Positions 1 to 5,618 of a DNA stretch of 7,986 bases are shown piece by piece. The first letter of the stretch is position 1. Each line of letters opens with the position of its first letter. The DNA is from Bacteroidota bacterium (GTDB lineage Bacteria; Bacteroidota; Bacteroidia; Cytophagales; Cyclobacteriaceae), in NCBI GenBank assembly GCA_024643595.1, contig JAHEMS010000148.1:1-7986 (forward strand), given 5' to 3'. Under the pieces are notes generated by a model. It ran no database searches. It was not told the origin of the DNA and was given only the letters and a program-made list of their open reading frames with translations. The translations under genes and the position numbers were made by a program.

Positions 1-983
1 TTTTTAATTTGTGTTTTATATTCAGGATGGTATAGAGTGGTGTTTTTACAGCCAAATTCTACCGAGATGGATGGACTATTTTGATCACTGATTTCTCCTT
101 TCAGTAAAAGCTTGAAAAACACATCCCCGTCGCTGCGGTATTGCTTCAATCGTTGGGTGGTTTTTTCTGGCATTAACGAAAGCAGTGTTTGAATATCCGT
201 ATCCTTGCCTTCGACATTCAGGGTTATCAGGTTTTTGGTTTTGAATTGGTAATTGCCTTCAATGCTAAATTCTGAGTCGCTTATTTTTAACGACGAAGGT
301 TTAAATAACACTTCTTTTTTTTCATCATCGTAATCGAGTTTGGTATCAATTATAAAAATTTTTTCTGCAAGAAAAACATCATTGTTGAGTCCAATTTGCT
401 TAATCAACGCATCGCCACTTGCTTCTATTTGGTATAAATCGCCCGTGATGGAAATGGAAGCCATCAGGTCTTCGCTGCTGAATTTATGATGTTGATTGCT
501 TTCGGCGTCATCGTAATTGACCAGCGACTTAGTTAGCTGCACCTGCTTCAAATCAAACCGCACGGTCCCGTTACCTTCACTCTTTTCATTGATAATATTA
601 TAATTGCTTTTGCCGGCTTGATTGATTTTCAGGTTCGTTTCACTATTTACAACCGTAAGCCCACGTATAGCGTAATTCCCTTTCCATACTTCAATGGGAT
701 TAAGGGTGAAAGAAATCTGGTCTGCTGTGAGTAAGGGGTAATTGCCTGGATGACTGTCTTCAATATACACATCGTTGAATACGATGGCCATATTAGGGAA
801 GTCGGCAAATACCGATACATCAATCTTCCCTATCTTGACAGGTGTATTAAGACTTTTGTTTGCCTCAATGATAAATTGCTGAATGATGCGATCCTTGAAC
901 AAAAACATGGAGATCATCAAACCCGCAACCATGACCAACAAGGTTAAAACGAGATAAAAAAATACTTTTTTAAGTTGCTTCAA
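1..983 (-). CDS. AsmA-like membrane-anchored protein, N-terminal part (runs off left edge)
   Basis: An uninterrupted minus-strand frame gives 327 residues and continues past the window edge. The N-terminus is basic (KQLKK) followed by one hydrophobic segment at about residues 8-29, then a soluble domain rich in beta-strand-like alternation. Residues 48-77 (PVKIGKIDVSVFADFP, then NDVYIED) match the start of AsmA/DUF748-type proteins, which in Bacteroidota are usually long inner-membrane-anchored proteins of the envelope, thought to act in lipid or outer-membrane homeostasis. No ATG precedes the membrane segment. The TTG at 983 gives a sensible N-terminus (M)KQLKKVFFYL; TTG codons 15 and 27 nt further upstream are possible, and an in-frame stop lies just beyond them. 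CAAAAATA at 1002-1009 reads TATTTTTG on the minus strand and could be a -7 element, but no well-spaced -33 TTG was found. The family call rests on overall pattern, not on a catalytic motif. Confidence 0.75.
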   Translation of the reverse strand, partial: MKQLKKVFFYLVLTLLVMVAGLMISMFLFKDRIIQQFIIEANKSLNTPVKIGKIDVSVFADFPNMAIVFNDVYIEDSHPGNYPLLTADQISFTLNPIEVWKGNYAIRGLTVVNSETNLKINQAGKSNYNIINEKSEGNGTVRFDLKQVQLTKSLVNYDDAESNQHHKFSSEDLMASISITGDLYQIEASGDALIKQIGLNNDVFLAEKIFIIDTKLDYDDEKKEVLFKPSSLKISDSEFSIEGNYQFKTKNLITLNVEGKDTDIQTLLSLMPEKTTQRLKQYRSDGDVFFKLLLKGEISDQNSPSISVEFGCKNTTLYHPEYKTQIK

Positions 984-1321
984 GTTGAAAAAATGATTGC
1001 ACAAAAATACATACAACTATTTAACAAGGACGAACAGCTATTATTGTTATTTCGCAATTTTGATTCTGACAGATAGGGCCCATTTGAACTTAAAATTCAG
1101 TTAAAGGAGTGTAAATGACCTGAAAATTAGAAGGCATTGGAATTTCTAAGGTATAGAACTGTATGGACTGGAAACCTCAACCTGTTATCATCTCTGAATT
1201 CAGACAAACAATCCTATTTTATAGTGTTCAATTCGGAGGGTTACTTCAGTTAAGCCGTCCGTCAAGAAAGTAGCCTGATTTGATAATCTGGCAATGAATT
1301 CAAATCAATGAGTTGGGAACC
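984..1321. other. Intergenic stretch with no recognisable gene
   Basis: About 340 bases lie between the start of the AsmA-like gene and the terminator of the tRNA/GIY-YIG region. Both strands are broken by frequent stops. The longest suggestive piece is a minus-strand open run of about 35 codons near 1190-1300 with no start and no family I recognise. No tRNA, strong hairpin or clear promoter pair was found. It may hold the promoter of the AsmA-like gene and decayed sequence. Confidence 0.5.
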
Positions 1322-1352
1322 AAAAAAAAGCCATCACAAATTGTAACGGCTT
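1322..1352 (-). terminator. Rho-independent terminator (distal, differs from the two repeat copies)
   Basis: Read on the minus strand, AAGCC-G-TTACA, loop ATT, TGTGA-T-GGCTT forms an 11-bp stem including G-U pairs and is followed directly by a run of eight T (counting the last two bases of the stem). It lies 12 bp after the 18-nt tRNA-Val tail at 1364-1381. Its sequence is unrelated to the hairpins at 1418-1446 and 1754-1782, so it may be the original terminator of the ancestral tRNA-Val gene. Confidence 0.7.
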
Positions 1353-1363
1353 GATTTTCAGTG

Positions 1364-1381
1364 TGGGAGCTGAGAGGTTCG
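1364..1381 (-). pseudogene. tRNA-Val 3'-end remnant (18 nt)
   Basis: On the minus strand this reads CGAACCTCTCAGCTCCCA, which matches the last 18 nt of the intact tRNA-Val at 1785-1859 with one substitution: second half of the T arm, the 3' acceptor strand and discriminator A73. Nothing of the rest of the tRNA is joined to it; the 32-bp nuclease remnant lies immediately upstream. Its 3' flank differs from the flank shared by the other two copies. It is either the leftover 3' end of the original tRNA gene after insertion or a truncated third copy. Confidence 0.7.
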
Positions 1382-1382
1382 G

Positions 1383-1414
1383 TCAGAGAAGAGGATATAA
1401 AAAAGTGCTTCCAT
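1383..1414 (-). pseudogene. Truncated GIY-YIG nuclease gene, first 32 bp only
   Basis: These 32 bases are identical to the first 32 bases of the GIY-YIG gene at 1487-1750: start codon plus codons for MEALFYILFS and two more bases. The copy then breaks off and joins the 18-nt tRNA tail, so the frame would encode only 18 residues before a TGA at 1358-1360. It sits 3 nt after a hairpin identical to the one preceding the full gene. This is a decayed or deleted second copy of the nuclease gene. Confidence 0.85.
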
Positions 1415-1417
1415 AAG

Positions 1418-1446
1418 AAAAGCCTCAGTACAAAACTGAGGCTTTT
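1418..1446 (-). terminator. Terminator hairpin after the partial tRNA copy (repeat copy A)
   Basis: A perfect 12-bp stem, AAAAGCCTCAGT with ACTGAGGCTTTT, encloses a 5-nt loop (TTTGT on the minus strand). It ends in TTTT followed by CTT. It is identical to the hairpin at 1754-1782. Here it would terminate the transcript of the full GIY-YIG gene and its tRNA-like tail. Confidence 0.75.
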
Positions 1447-1448
1447 AG

Positions 1449-1518
1449 TGGGAGCTGAGGGGTTCGAACCCCCGACCCTCCCGCCATCAGGCGGGATGCT
1501 CAGAACCATCAATGAGTT
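1449..1518 (-). pseudogene. Partial tRNA-Val-like sequence with replaced anticodon arm, overlapping the GIY-YIG gene
   Basis: From the 3' end inward, discriminator A73, the 3' acceptor strand, the T arm and the variable loop are identical to the intact tRNA-Val. The anticodon arm is replaced by a perfect 7-bp hairpin at 1479-1496 (TCCCGCC, loop TGAT, GGCGGGA on the minus strand) with no valine anticodon loop. The D-arm side TGGTTCTGAGCATC matches the tRNA at 13 of 14 positions, and ACTC at 1514-1517 could form 3 of 4 D-stem pairs. The 5' acceptor strand is missing, so this cannot be a working tRNA. The D-arm part doubles as the last codons of the GIY-YIG gene. Confidence 0.85.
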
Positions 1519-1750
1519 TTTCAATTCGACTTCTGCTTTTCCATGCTTTTACCTCTATTTCACGAGCATATGCATACTGCTTGGATTTAAAGCATTCAGC
1601 ATACACCAACTTCCAATCCTTAAATTTTGCAGTAAAGCCTTTGTGATTTGAAATGTGTTTTCTTATTCGAATCTCTATTGGCTCAGTAGTATGGCCTACA
1701 TAGTACTTATTCGCTGATTCAGAGAAGAGGATATAAAAAAGTGCTTCCAT
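1487..1750 (-). CDS. Small GIY-YIG nuclease-family protein linked to tRNA-Val
   Basis: This 87-residue protein has the size of the small single-domain GIY-YIG proteins (UPF0213/UvrC-N-like) common in Bacteroidota. The first strand carries FYILFS (residues 5-10) and the second YYVGHT (16-21), the two halves of the GIY-YIG signature. Conserved-looking R28/R30, the aromatic Y50 and the acidic helix AREIEVKAWKSR (62-73), likely carrying the metal-binding Glu, follow. The family cuts DNA with a divalent metal. The ATG lies only 3 nt after the hairpin at 1754-1782 and 34 nt after the tRNA-Val 3' end, which leaves no room for its own promoter, so expression probably depends on read-through from the tRNA. 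The last codons (GSEHPA and stop) are encoded by tRNA-derived D-arm sequence, and the TGA sits in the loop of a perfect hairpin. The domain call is firm; a homing or tRNA-targeting role is inference. Confidence 0.88.
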   Translation of the reverse strand: MEALFYILFSESANKYYVGHTTEPIEIRIRKHISNHKGFTAKFKDWKLVYAECFKSKQYAYAREIEVKAWKSRSRIEKLIDGSEHPA

Positions 1751-1816
1751 AAGAAAAGCCTCAGTACAAAACTGAGGCTTTTAGTGGGAGCTGAGGGGTT
1801 CGAACCCCCGACCCTC
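1719..1816. repeat. 98-bp direct repeat, copy B
   Basis: Identical to 1383-1480. This copy spans the 3' half of the intact tRNA-Val, the hairpin and the first 32 bp of the complete GIY-YIG gene. The perfect identity, across tRNA, spacer and coding sequence alike, implies a recent duplication or conversion. Confidence 0.95.
1754..1782 (-). terminator. Terminator hairpin between tRNA-Val and the GIY-YIG gene
   Basis: This 29-nt element has a perfect 12-bp stem and a 5-nt loop. It begins 2 nt after the tRNA 3' end and its T-rich end (TTTTCTT) runs into the ATG of the nuclease gene at 1750. It should end most tRNA-Val transcripts, and may act as an attenuator for the nuclease. Confidence 0.75.
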
Positions 1817-1859
1817 TGCTTGTAAGGCAGATGCTCTGAACCAGCTGAGCTAAGCTCCC
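1785..1859 (-). tRNA. tRNA-Val, anticodon TAC
   Basis: The 75-nt minus-strand sequence folds into a complete cloverleaf. The acceptor is GGGAGCT/AGCTCCC, the D stem GCTC/GAGC, and the anticodon stem TCTGC/GCAGA with loop CTTACAA (anticodon TAC, reading GTA and other Val codons). The variable loop is GGGTC, and the T arm is GGGGG-TTCGAAC-CCCTC with one G-U pair. Discriminator is A73. CCA is not encoded (next bases CTA) and must be added after transcription. A matching promoter lies just upstream and a hairpin just downstream. The gene is intact despite the module attached to its 3' side. Confidence 0.97.
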
Positions 1860-1873
1860 TTTTTTAAGGACTG

Positions 1874-1903
1874 CAAAGGTAAAATAGAATTACAATTGTG
1901 CAA
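1874..1903 (-). promoter_or_regulatory. Bacteroidota-type promoter of tRNA-Val
   Basis: On the minus strand, TTG at 1903-1901 is followed by exactly 19 nt and then TACCTTTG at 1881-1874. This fits the Bacteroidota housekeeping pattern TTG-N19-TAnnTTTG. The -7 box ends 14 nt before the first base of the tRNA, leaving a leader of a few nucleotides. Confidence 0.85.
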
Positions 1904-1922
1904 AAGCTTAAAAATAAATTTA

Positions 1923-1957
1923 GAGGGAAAACACGCTTTTATTGCAGTATTCCCCTC
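1923..1957 (-). terminator. Possible terminator after cysQ
   Basis: Downstream of the cysQ stop, GAGGGGAA can pair with TTTCCCTC (8 bp, one G-U) around a 19-nt loop. A T-rich but interrupted tail (TAAATTTATTTTT) follows. The loop is long and the tail imperfect, so this is tentative; its place between the operon end and the tRNA promoter fits a terminator. Confidence 0.35.
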
Positions 1958-1997
1958 GCAGTGGTCTTATTTCTAAAATTATTGAATAGAAAGACAT

Positions 1998-2753
1998 TCA
2001 AATACAAATGAAATACGGATTTAGCAAGTCGGGTTTGTTATAAAGAAGCGGTTGATCTGTATCCTTTTGTAATACGGAGATACCGGTTTCGCTCACGACA
2101 ACATGTGCAGCAGCGGTATCCCACTCCATGGTTGGAGCAAAGCGTGGATATACATCTGCTTTTCCTTCTGCCAGCAGCATGAATTTTAAACTGCTGCCTT
2201 GCGATACCAGGGTTGGTTCAGAAAGAGTTTGAATGAAATCCTGTGTTTCATCGCTCATGTGCGAACGAGAGGCAACTACCCTCACCCCTGATTTTGTTAA
2301 ATCAAAATGTGTCCGCTTGGGTAATGAAGTAATGGTGTCATTTCGCTTCACAAAGGAGCCCGATCCTTGTTGTGCAAAAAATACATCGCCATTAACAGGG
2401 ATGGCCACGACTCCCATGACAGGCTTTTGATTTTCAATCAATGCGATGTTTACGGTGAACTCCCCATTTCGCTTTAAAAATTCTTTAGTGCCGTCCAGCG
2501 GGTCCACCATCCAGAATTTCTCCCAATGCTTTCTTTCTTCATAAGGTATATGTTTACCCTCCTCGCTTAGTATAGGAAGGTTGGTAGCTTGTAAAATGGA
2601 AGCAATTACATGGTGTGCTTTTTTATCGGCTAACGTTAGTGGTGAGTTGTCGCCTTTGGATTCCGCCTGAAAATCTCCAGAATTATAAACCTCCAGAATT
2701 TCTTTGCATGCAGCTTCTGAAGCCTGGATAGCTAGTTGTAAAAGTTGATCCAT
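1998..2753 (-). CDS. cysQ: 3'(2'),5'-bisphosphate nucleotidase CysQ
   Basis: The 251-residue protein belongs to the Mg-dependent, Li-sensitive inositol monophosphatase-like phosphatases. It hydrolyses 3'-phosphoadenosine 5'-phosphate (PAP) to AMP and phosphate, and can act on PAPS, so it removes the inhibitory by-product of PAPS-using enzymes. Visible metal-site motifs are the EE pair at residues 64-65, VDPLDGTKEF at 83-92 and MEWDTAAAH at 209-217. GSSLKFMLLAEGKADVYPR (186-204) is the CysQ-type substrate region. Length matches the family (about 245-275). It is the last gene of the run, 52 bp after cysN, and the ATG at 2753 gives a normal N-terminus. In the cytoplasm it would work with CysC and any PAPS-dependent sulfotransferase or reductase. 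The call over a plain inositol monophosphatase is supported by motif and neighbourhood. Confidence 0.93.
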   Translation of the reverse strand: MDQLLQLAIQASEAACKEILEVYNSGDFQAESKGDNSPLTLADKKAHHVIASILQATNLPILSEEGKHIPYEERKHWEKFWMVDPLDGTKEFLKRNGEFTVNIALIENQKPVMGVVAIPVNGDVFFAQQGSGSFVKRNDTITSLPKRTHFDLTKSGVRVVASRSHMSDETQDFIQTLSEPTLVSQGSSLKFMLLAEGKADVYPRFAPTMEWDTAAAHVVVSETGISVLQKDTDQPLLYNKPDLLNPYFICI

Positions 2754-2805
2754 TGAATTTTATGGTTAAATGATATGATTTCAATTTGCTACTGAAGCAC
2801 TGCGG

Positions 2806-4050
2806 TTAAATAATCATCCCTGCGGCTACCGTTTCATTGGTACTTTCGTCAACTAAAATAAGACTTCCGGTAATTCGGTTTTTCCGATAGCTGTCAAACT
2901 CCAATGGTTGTGCCGTGCGCAGTTTTACCCGAGCAATGTCATTCATCATGAGTTGACTCACTCCTTCCATACGTTGACCAGAACTGATATCTAATTTATA
3001 CGTGATCTCTTTCAGTACCGCTTTTGTTTCACGGGATGTATGCTTCAAATAGAATTTTGAATTTAAATTCATGGGTCGTTGATTCATCCAGCATAGCATG
3101 GTTTCAATATCCTGATTGCTTTCTGGCCGGTTGGTAGGCTTTGCAATGATATCCCCGCGGCTTATATCAATCTCATCTTCGAGCGTAATGGTTACCGACA
3201 TAGGGGCAAAGGCTTGTGTCAATTGTTCATCGCCAAACTGAATGGTTTTAATTTTAGAGGTAAAACCAGAAGGCAACACCAGAATTTCTTCACCGACTCT
3301 GAAAATTCCTCCAGCAACCCTTCCCGCATAGCCTCGGAAATCCTGATGCTCGCGTGTTTGTGGTCTTACCACATATTGAACCGGGAAGCGACCATCGATA
3401 TGGTTATAATCACTTTCAATATGGACCGTTTCCAGCATATGAAGTAATGTTGCGCCTTTATACCAATCCATATGCTGTGAGCGATTGACTACGTTATCGC
3501 CCAGTAATGCACTAATAGGTACAAATTGTATATCGTGAACTTCGAGTTTTGATGAGAAGGCTTTATAGTCTTCAACAATTTTTTCATAGACCTCTTCTTT
3601 AAAATCGACGAGGTCCATTTTGTTTACACACACGATGATGTGAGGTATTTTAAGCAACGAAGCCAGGAATGAATGGCGAAAGGTTTGCTCGATTAACCCT
3701 TTCCTCGCATCAATCAGAATCAGCGCCAGGTTGGCAGTAGAAGCACCCGTTACCATATTGCGGGTGTACTGAATGTGCCCTGGCGTATCGGCGATGATAA
3801 ACTTACGTTTTGGCGTTGCAAAATAACGATAGGCCACATCAATGGTGATGCCTTGTTCACGTTCTGATCGTAGCCCATCTGTTAATAAGGATAAGTCAAC
3901 ATAGTCAAAACCTTTTTTGGAACTTGATGCCTGCACCGCCTCCAACTGATCTTCGAAAATGGATTTGCTATCGAAAAGTAATCGCCCGATGAGGGTGCTT
4001 TTGCCATCGTCTACGCTTCCAGCGGTTGTAAATCTTAGTAGTTGATTCAT
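2806..4050 (-). CDS. cysN: Sulfate adenylyltransferase subunit 1 (GTPase) CysN
   Basis: This 414-residue protein is an EF-Tu-like GTPase that couples GTP hydrolysis to synthesis of APS from ATP and sulfate by its partner CysD. All G motifs are visible: P-loop GSVDDGKST (11-19), switch I region GITIDVA (67-73), DTPGH (88-92), NKMD (143-146) and SAL (180-182). Beta-barrel domains II and III follow, from about residue 220. VDDGKSTLIGRLLFDSK near the N-terminus is typical of CysN/NodQ. There is no APS-kinase domain at the C-terminus, unlike NodQ-type fusions, in line with a separate cysC. The length is typical of Bacteroidota and shorter than the roughly 475-residue enterobacterial form. It lies 63 bp after cysD. 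The protein is cytoplasmic and no motif is missing. Confidence 0.96.
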   Translation of the reverse strand: MNQLLRFTTAGSVDDGKSTLIGRLLFDSKSIFEDQLEAVQASSSKKGFDYVDLSLLTDGLRSEREQGITIDVAYRYFATPKRKFIIADTPGHIQYTRNMVTGASTANLALILIDARKGLIEQTFRHSFLASLLKIPHIIVCVNKMDLVDFKEEVYEKIVEDYKAFSSKLEVHDIQFVPISALLGDNVVNRSQHMDWYKGATLLHMLETVHIESDYNHIDGRFPVQYVVRPQTREHQDFRGYAGRVAGGIFRVGEEILVLPSGFTSKIKTIQFGDEQLTQAFAPMSVTITLEDEIDISRGDIIAKPTNRPESNQDIETMLCWMNQRPMNLNSKFYLKHTSRETKAVLKEITYKLDISSGQRMEGVSQLMMNDIARVKLRTAQPLEFDSYRKNRITGSLILVDESTNETVAAGMII

Positions 4051-4113
4051 TTTTTCGTTTTGATTGTGGGGCAGTTCGTTAGCGGTTAAAGAAATTTCAA
4101 ATAACGATCACGA

Positions 4114-5019
4114 TTAAAAATAGCCAGACTTTTTTCTATCCTCCATGGCAGTTTCTCCACGTTTGTCATCGGCACGAGTACCACGTTCTGTTTTACGCGA
4201 AGCAGCCACTTCATTAATAATTTTCTCCATGGTATCGGCATCTGATTCAACAGCTCCTGTGATAGGCATATCGCCACAGGTGCGGAAACGCACAGTCATC
4301 TCTGTGGGGGTTTCACCAGGTTTTAATTTCAACCATGGTGAGGTTGAGAGAATGGTTCCATCACGCAAAATGACTTCACGTTTGTGAGAATAGTACAATT
4401 TTGGAATCGGAATATTTTCCGCAAAAAGATATTGCCATACGTCCATCTCAGTCCAGTTTGAAATGGGAAACACACGAAAATGTTCTCCAATATTTTTACG
4501 ACCGTTAAAAAGGTTCCAAAGTTCAGGGCGTTGATTTTTTGGATCCCATTGCCCAAATTCATCGCGATGCGAAAAGAATCTTTCTTTGGCGCGCGCTTTC
4601 TCTTCATCCCTGCGTGCTCCACCCATGGCAGCATCGAACTTATTCTGTTCGATGGTATCAAGCAAAGTAACAGTTTGAAGTGCATTTCTGCTCGCGTTGA
4701 TTCCGGTTTCTTCTTTTACCCGGCCCTTGTCAATACTCTCTTGCACTGAACCCACTACGAGACGCACGCCCAACTCATTCACCATCCAATCGCGATACTC
4801 CATGGTCTCCGGGAAGTTATGCCCCGTATCAATGTGCACTAATGGAAACGGAATGCGTGCTGGATAAAACGCTTTACGTGATAGATAGGCGAGCACGATT
4901 GAATCTTTGCCCCCCGAAAAGAGCAAGGCAGGTCTTTCAAACTGCGCCACCACTTCACGTATTACGTAAATGGCTTCTGATTCAAGTTCTTTTAAATGAC
5001 TTAAATAATATTGATTCAT
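4114..5019 (-). CDS. cysD: Sulfate adenylyltransferase subunit 2 CysD
   Basis: The 301-residue catalytic subunit of the heterodimeric ATP sulfurylase makes adenosine 5'-phosphosulfate (APS) from ATP and sulfate in the cytoplasm. It has the PP-loop FSGGKDS (34-40), HIDTGHNFPET (62-72), GGARRDEEKARAKER (133-147), RFRTCGD (244-250), and the conserved C-terminal ERGTRADDK (278-286) and MEDRKKSGYF. These distinguish CysD from the related PAPS reductase CysH, which carries a different C-terminal Cys motif. Length equals the family norm (about 300). Its ATG overlaps the cysC stop codon by 4 nt (ATGA at 5019-5016), suggesting translational coupling. Confidence 0.97.
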   Translation of the reverse strand: MNQYYLSHLKELESEAIYVIREVVAQFERPALLFSGGKDSIVLAYLSRKAFYPARIPFPLVHIDTGHNFPETMEYRDWMVNELGVRLVVGSVQESIDKGRVKEETGINASRNALQTVTLLDTIEQNKFDAAMGGARRDEEKARAKERFFSHRDEFGQWDPKNQRPELWNLFNGRKNIGEHFRVFPISNWTEMDVWQYLFAENIPIPKLYYSHKREVILRDGTILSTSPWLKLKPGETPTEMTVRFRTCGDMPITGAVESDADTMEKIINEVAASRKTERGTRADDKRGETAMEDRKKSGYF

Positions 5020-5609
5020 GAATAAGAGATCCGTGGGGTAATTTGTTCTAGCAGTAAAGTTAATGATTCATCAAGACTTTGAAGGTGAGTGCTTACGGTA
5101 ATATCAGGATTAAGTGGGCGCTCATAAGGAGAAGTAATACCGGTAAAATTCCGCACCTCTCCAAGCCTGGCTTTTTTGTACAGTCCTTTTACATCACGCT
5201 GTTCACAGACTTCGATGGGACAATCGACAAAGACTTCAATAAAGTTTTCCGGGTTAACAATCGATCTTACCTGGTTACGGTCTTCTTCAAATGGTGAGAT
5301 AAATGCGGATAAGACGATAAGCCCGGCATCCAAAAAAAGTTTTGACACTTCTCCAATGCGTCTGATGTTTTCTTTACGGGAATGATCAGAAAAATCAAGA
5401 TCGTTGTTTAATCCGGTGCGCACATTGTCGCCATCCAACAAATACGTCTTGAAATTTTGAGCGTAAAGTTGGGCTTCAAGATGGGTGGCCAGGGTGGATT
5501 TTCCTGATCCGGAAAGTCCTGTAAACCAGATCACCTTCGGTTTTTGGTGGAGTAATCGAAAACGATCGGCTTGGGTAATTTTTGATTCGAATGGAAATAA
5601 ATTATTCAA
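5016..5609 (-). CDS. cysC: Adenylylsulfate (APS) kinase CysC
   Basis: This 197-residue P-loop kinase phosphorylates the 3'-OH of APS to give PAPS. It shows the P-loop GLSGSGKST (31-39), LDGDNVR (58-64), GLN (66-68), FSDHSRKENIRR (73-84), FISPF (103-107), KGLYKKAR (141-148) and FTGI (155-158), in the order expected for CysC. Length is normal for a stand-alone kinase. The start is a TTG at 5609: no Met occurs anywhere else in the protein, and an in-frame stop lies 12 nt upstream, so a rare start codon is required. The gene begins 9 bp after the permease stop and overlaps cysD by 4 nt, so all are probably one transcript. The weak start may lower its expression relative to cysDN. Confidence 0.95.
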   Translation of the reverse strand: MNNLFPFESKITQADRFRLLHQKPKVIWFTGLSGSGKSTLATHLEAQLYAQNFKTYLLDGDNVRTGLNNDLDFSDHSRKENIRRIGEVSKLFLDAGLIVLSAFISPFEEDRNQVRSIVNPENFIEVFVDCPIEVCEQRDVKGLYKKARLGEVRNFTGITSPYERPLNPDITVSTHLQSLDESLTLLLEQITPRISYS

Positions 5610-5618
5610 TGCGTTAAA

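Larger units (their letters stand above)
1383..1480. repeat. 98-bp direct repeat, copy A
   Basis: Identical base for base to 1719-1816 (offset 336 bp). In minus-strand order it holds the 3' end of tRNA-Val from the variable loop onward, the terminator hairpin and the first 32 bp of the GIY-YIG gene. Weaker similarity continues beyond 1480 into the D arm of the tRNA remnant. Confidence 0.95.

Noticed and set aside
1190..1300. A short open minus-strand stretch of about 35 codons that looks protein-like
   Set aside because: No start codon context, no recognisable family and too short to separate from chance.
1304..1314. An 11-nt match (AACTCATTGAT on the minus strand) to the end of the GIY-YIG gene, downstream of the distal terminator
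   Set aside because: Similarity stops on both sides and 11 nt in AT-rich DNA can arise by chance; not enough to claim another element remnant.
1300..1524. A minus-strand frame of 74 codons across the partial tRNA and hairpin copies
   Set aside because: Its translation (GGRVGGSNPSAPT) is the typical artefact of reading a tRNA 3' half as protein; the frame lies over tRNA remnants and terminators.
1361..1651. A plus-strand frame of 96 codons
   Set aside because: It is the antisense of the tRNA remnants and the GIY-YIG gene, with the tRNA artefact GAEGFEPPTLP.
4086..4749. Several overlapping small frames on both strands within cysD
   Set aside because: They are shadows of cysD in other frames and lack any family resemblance.
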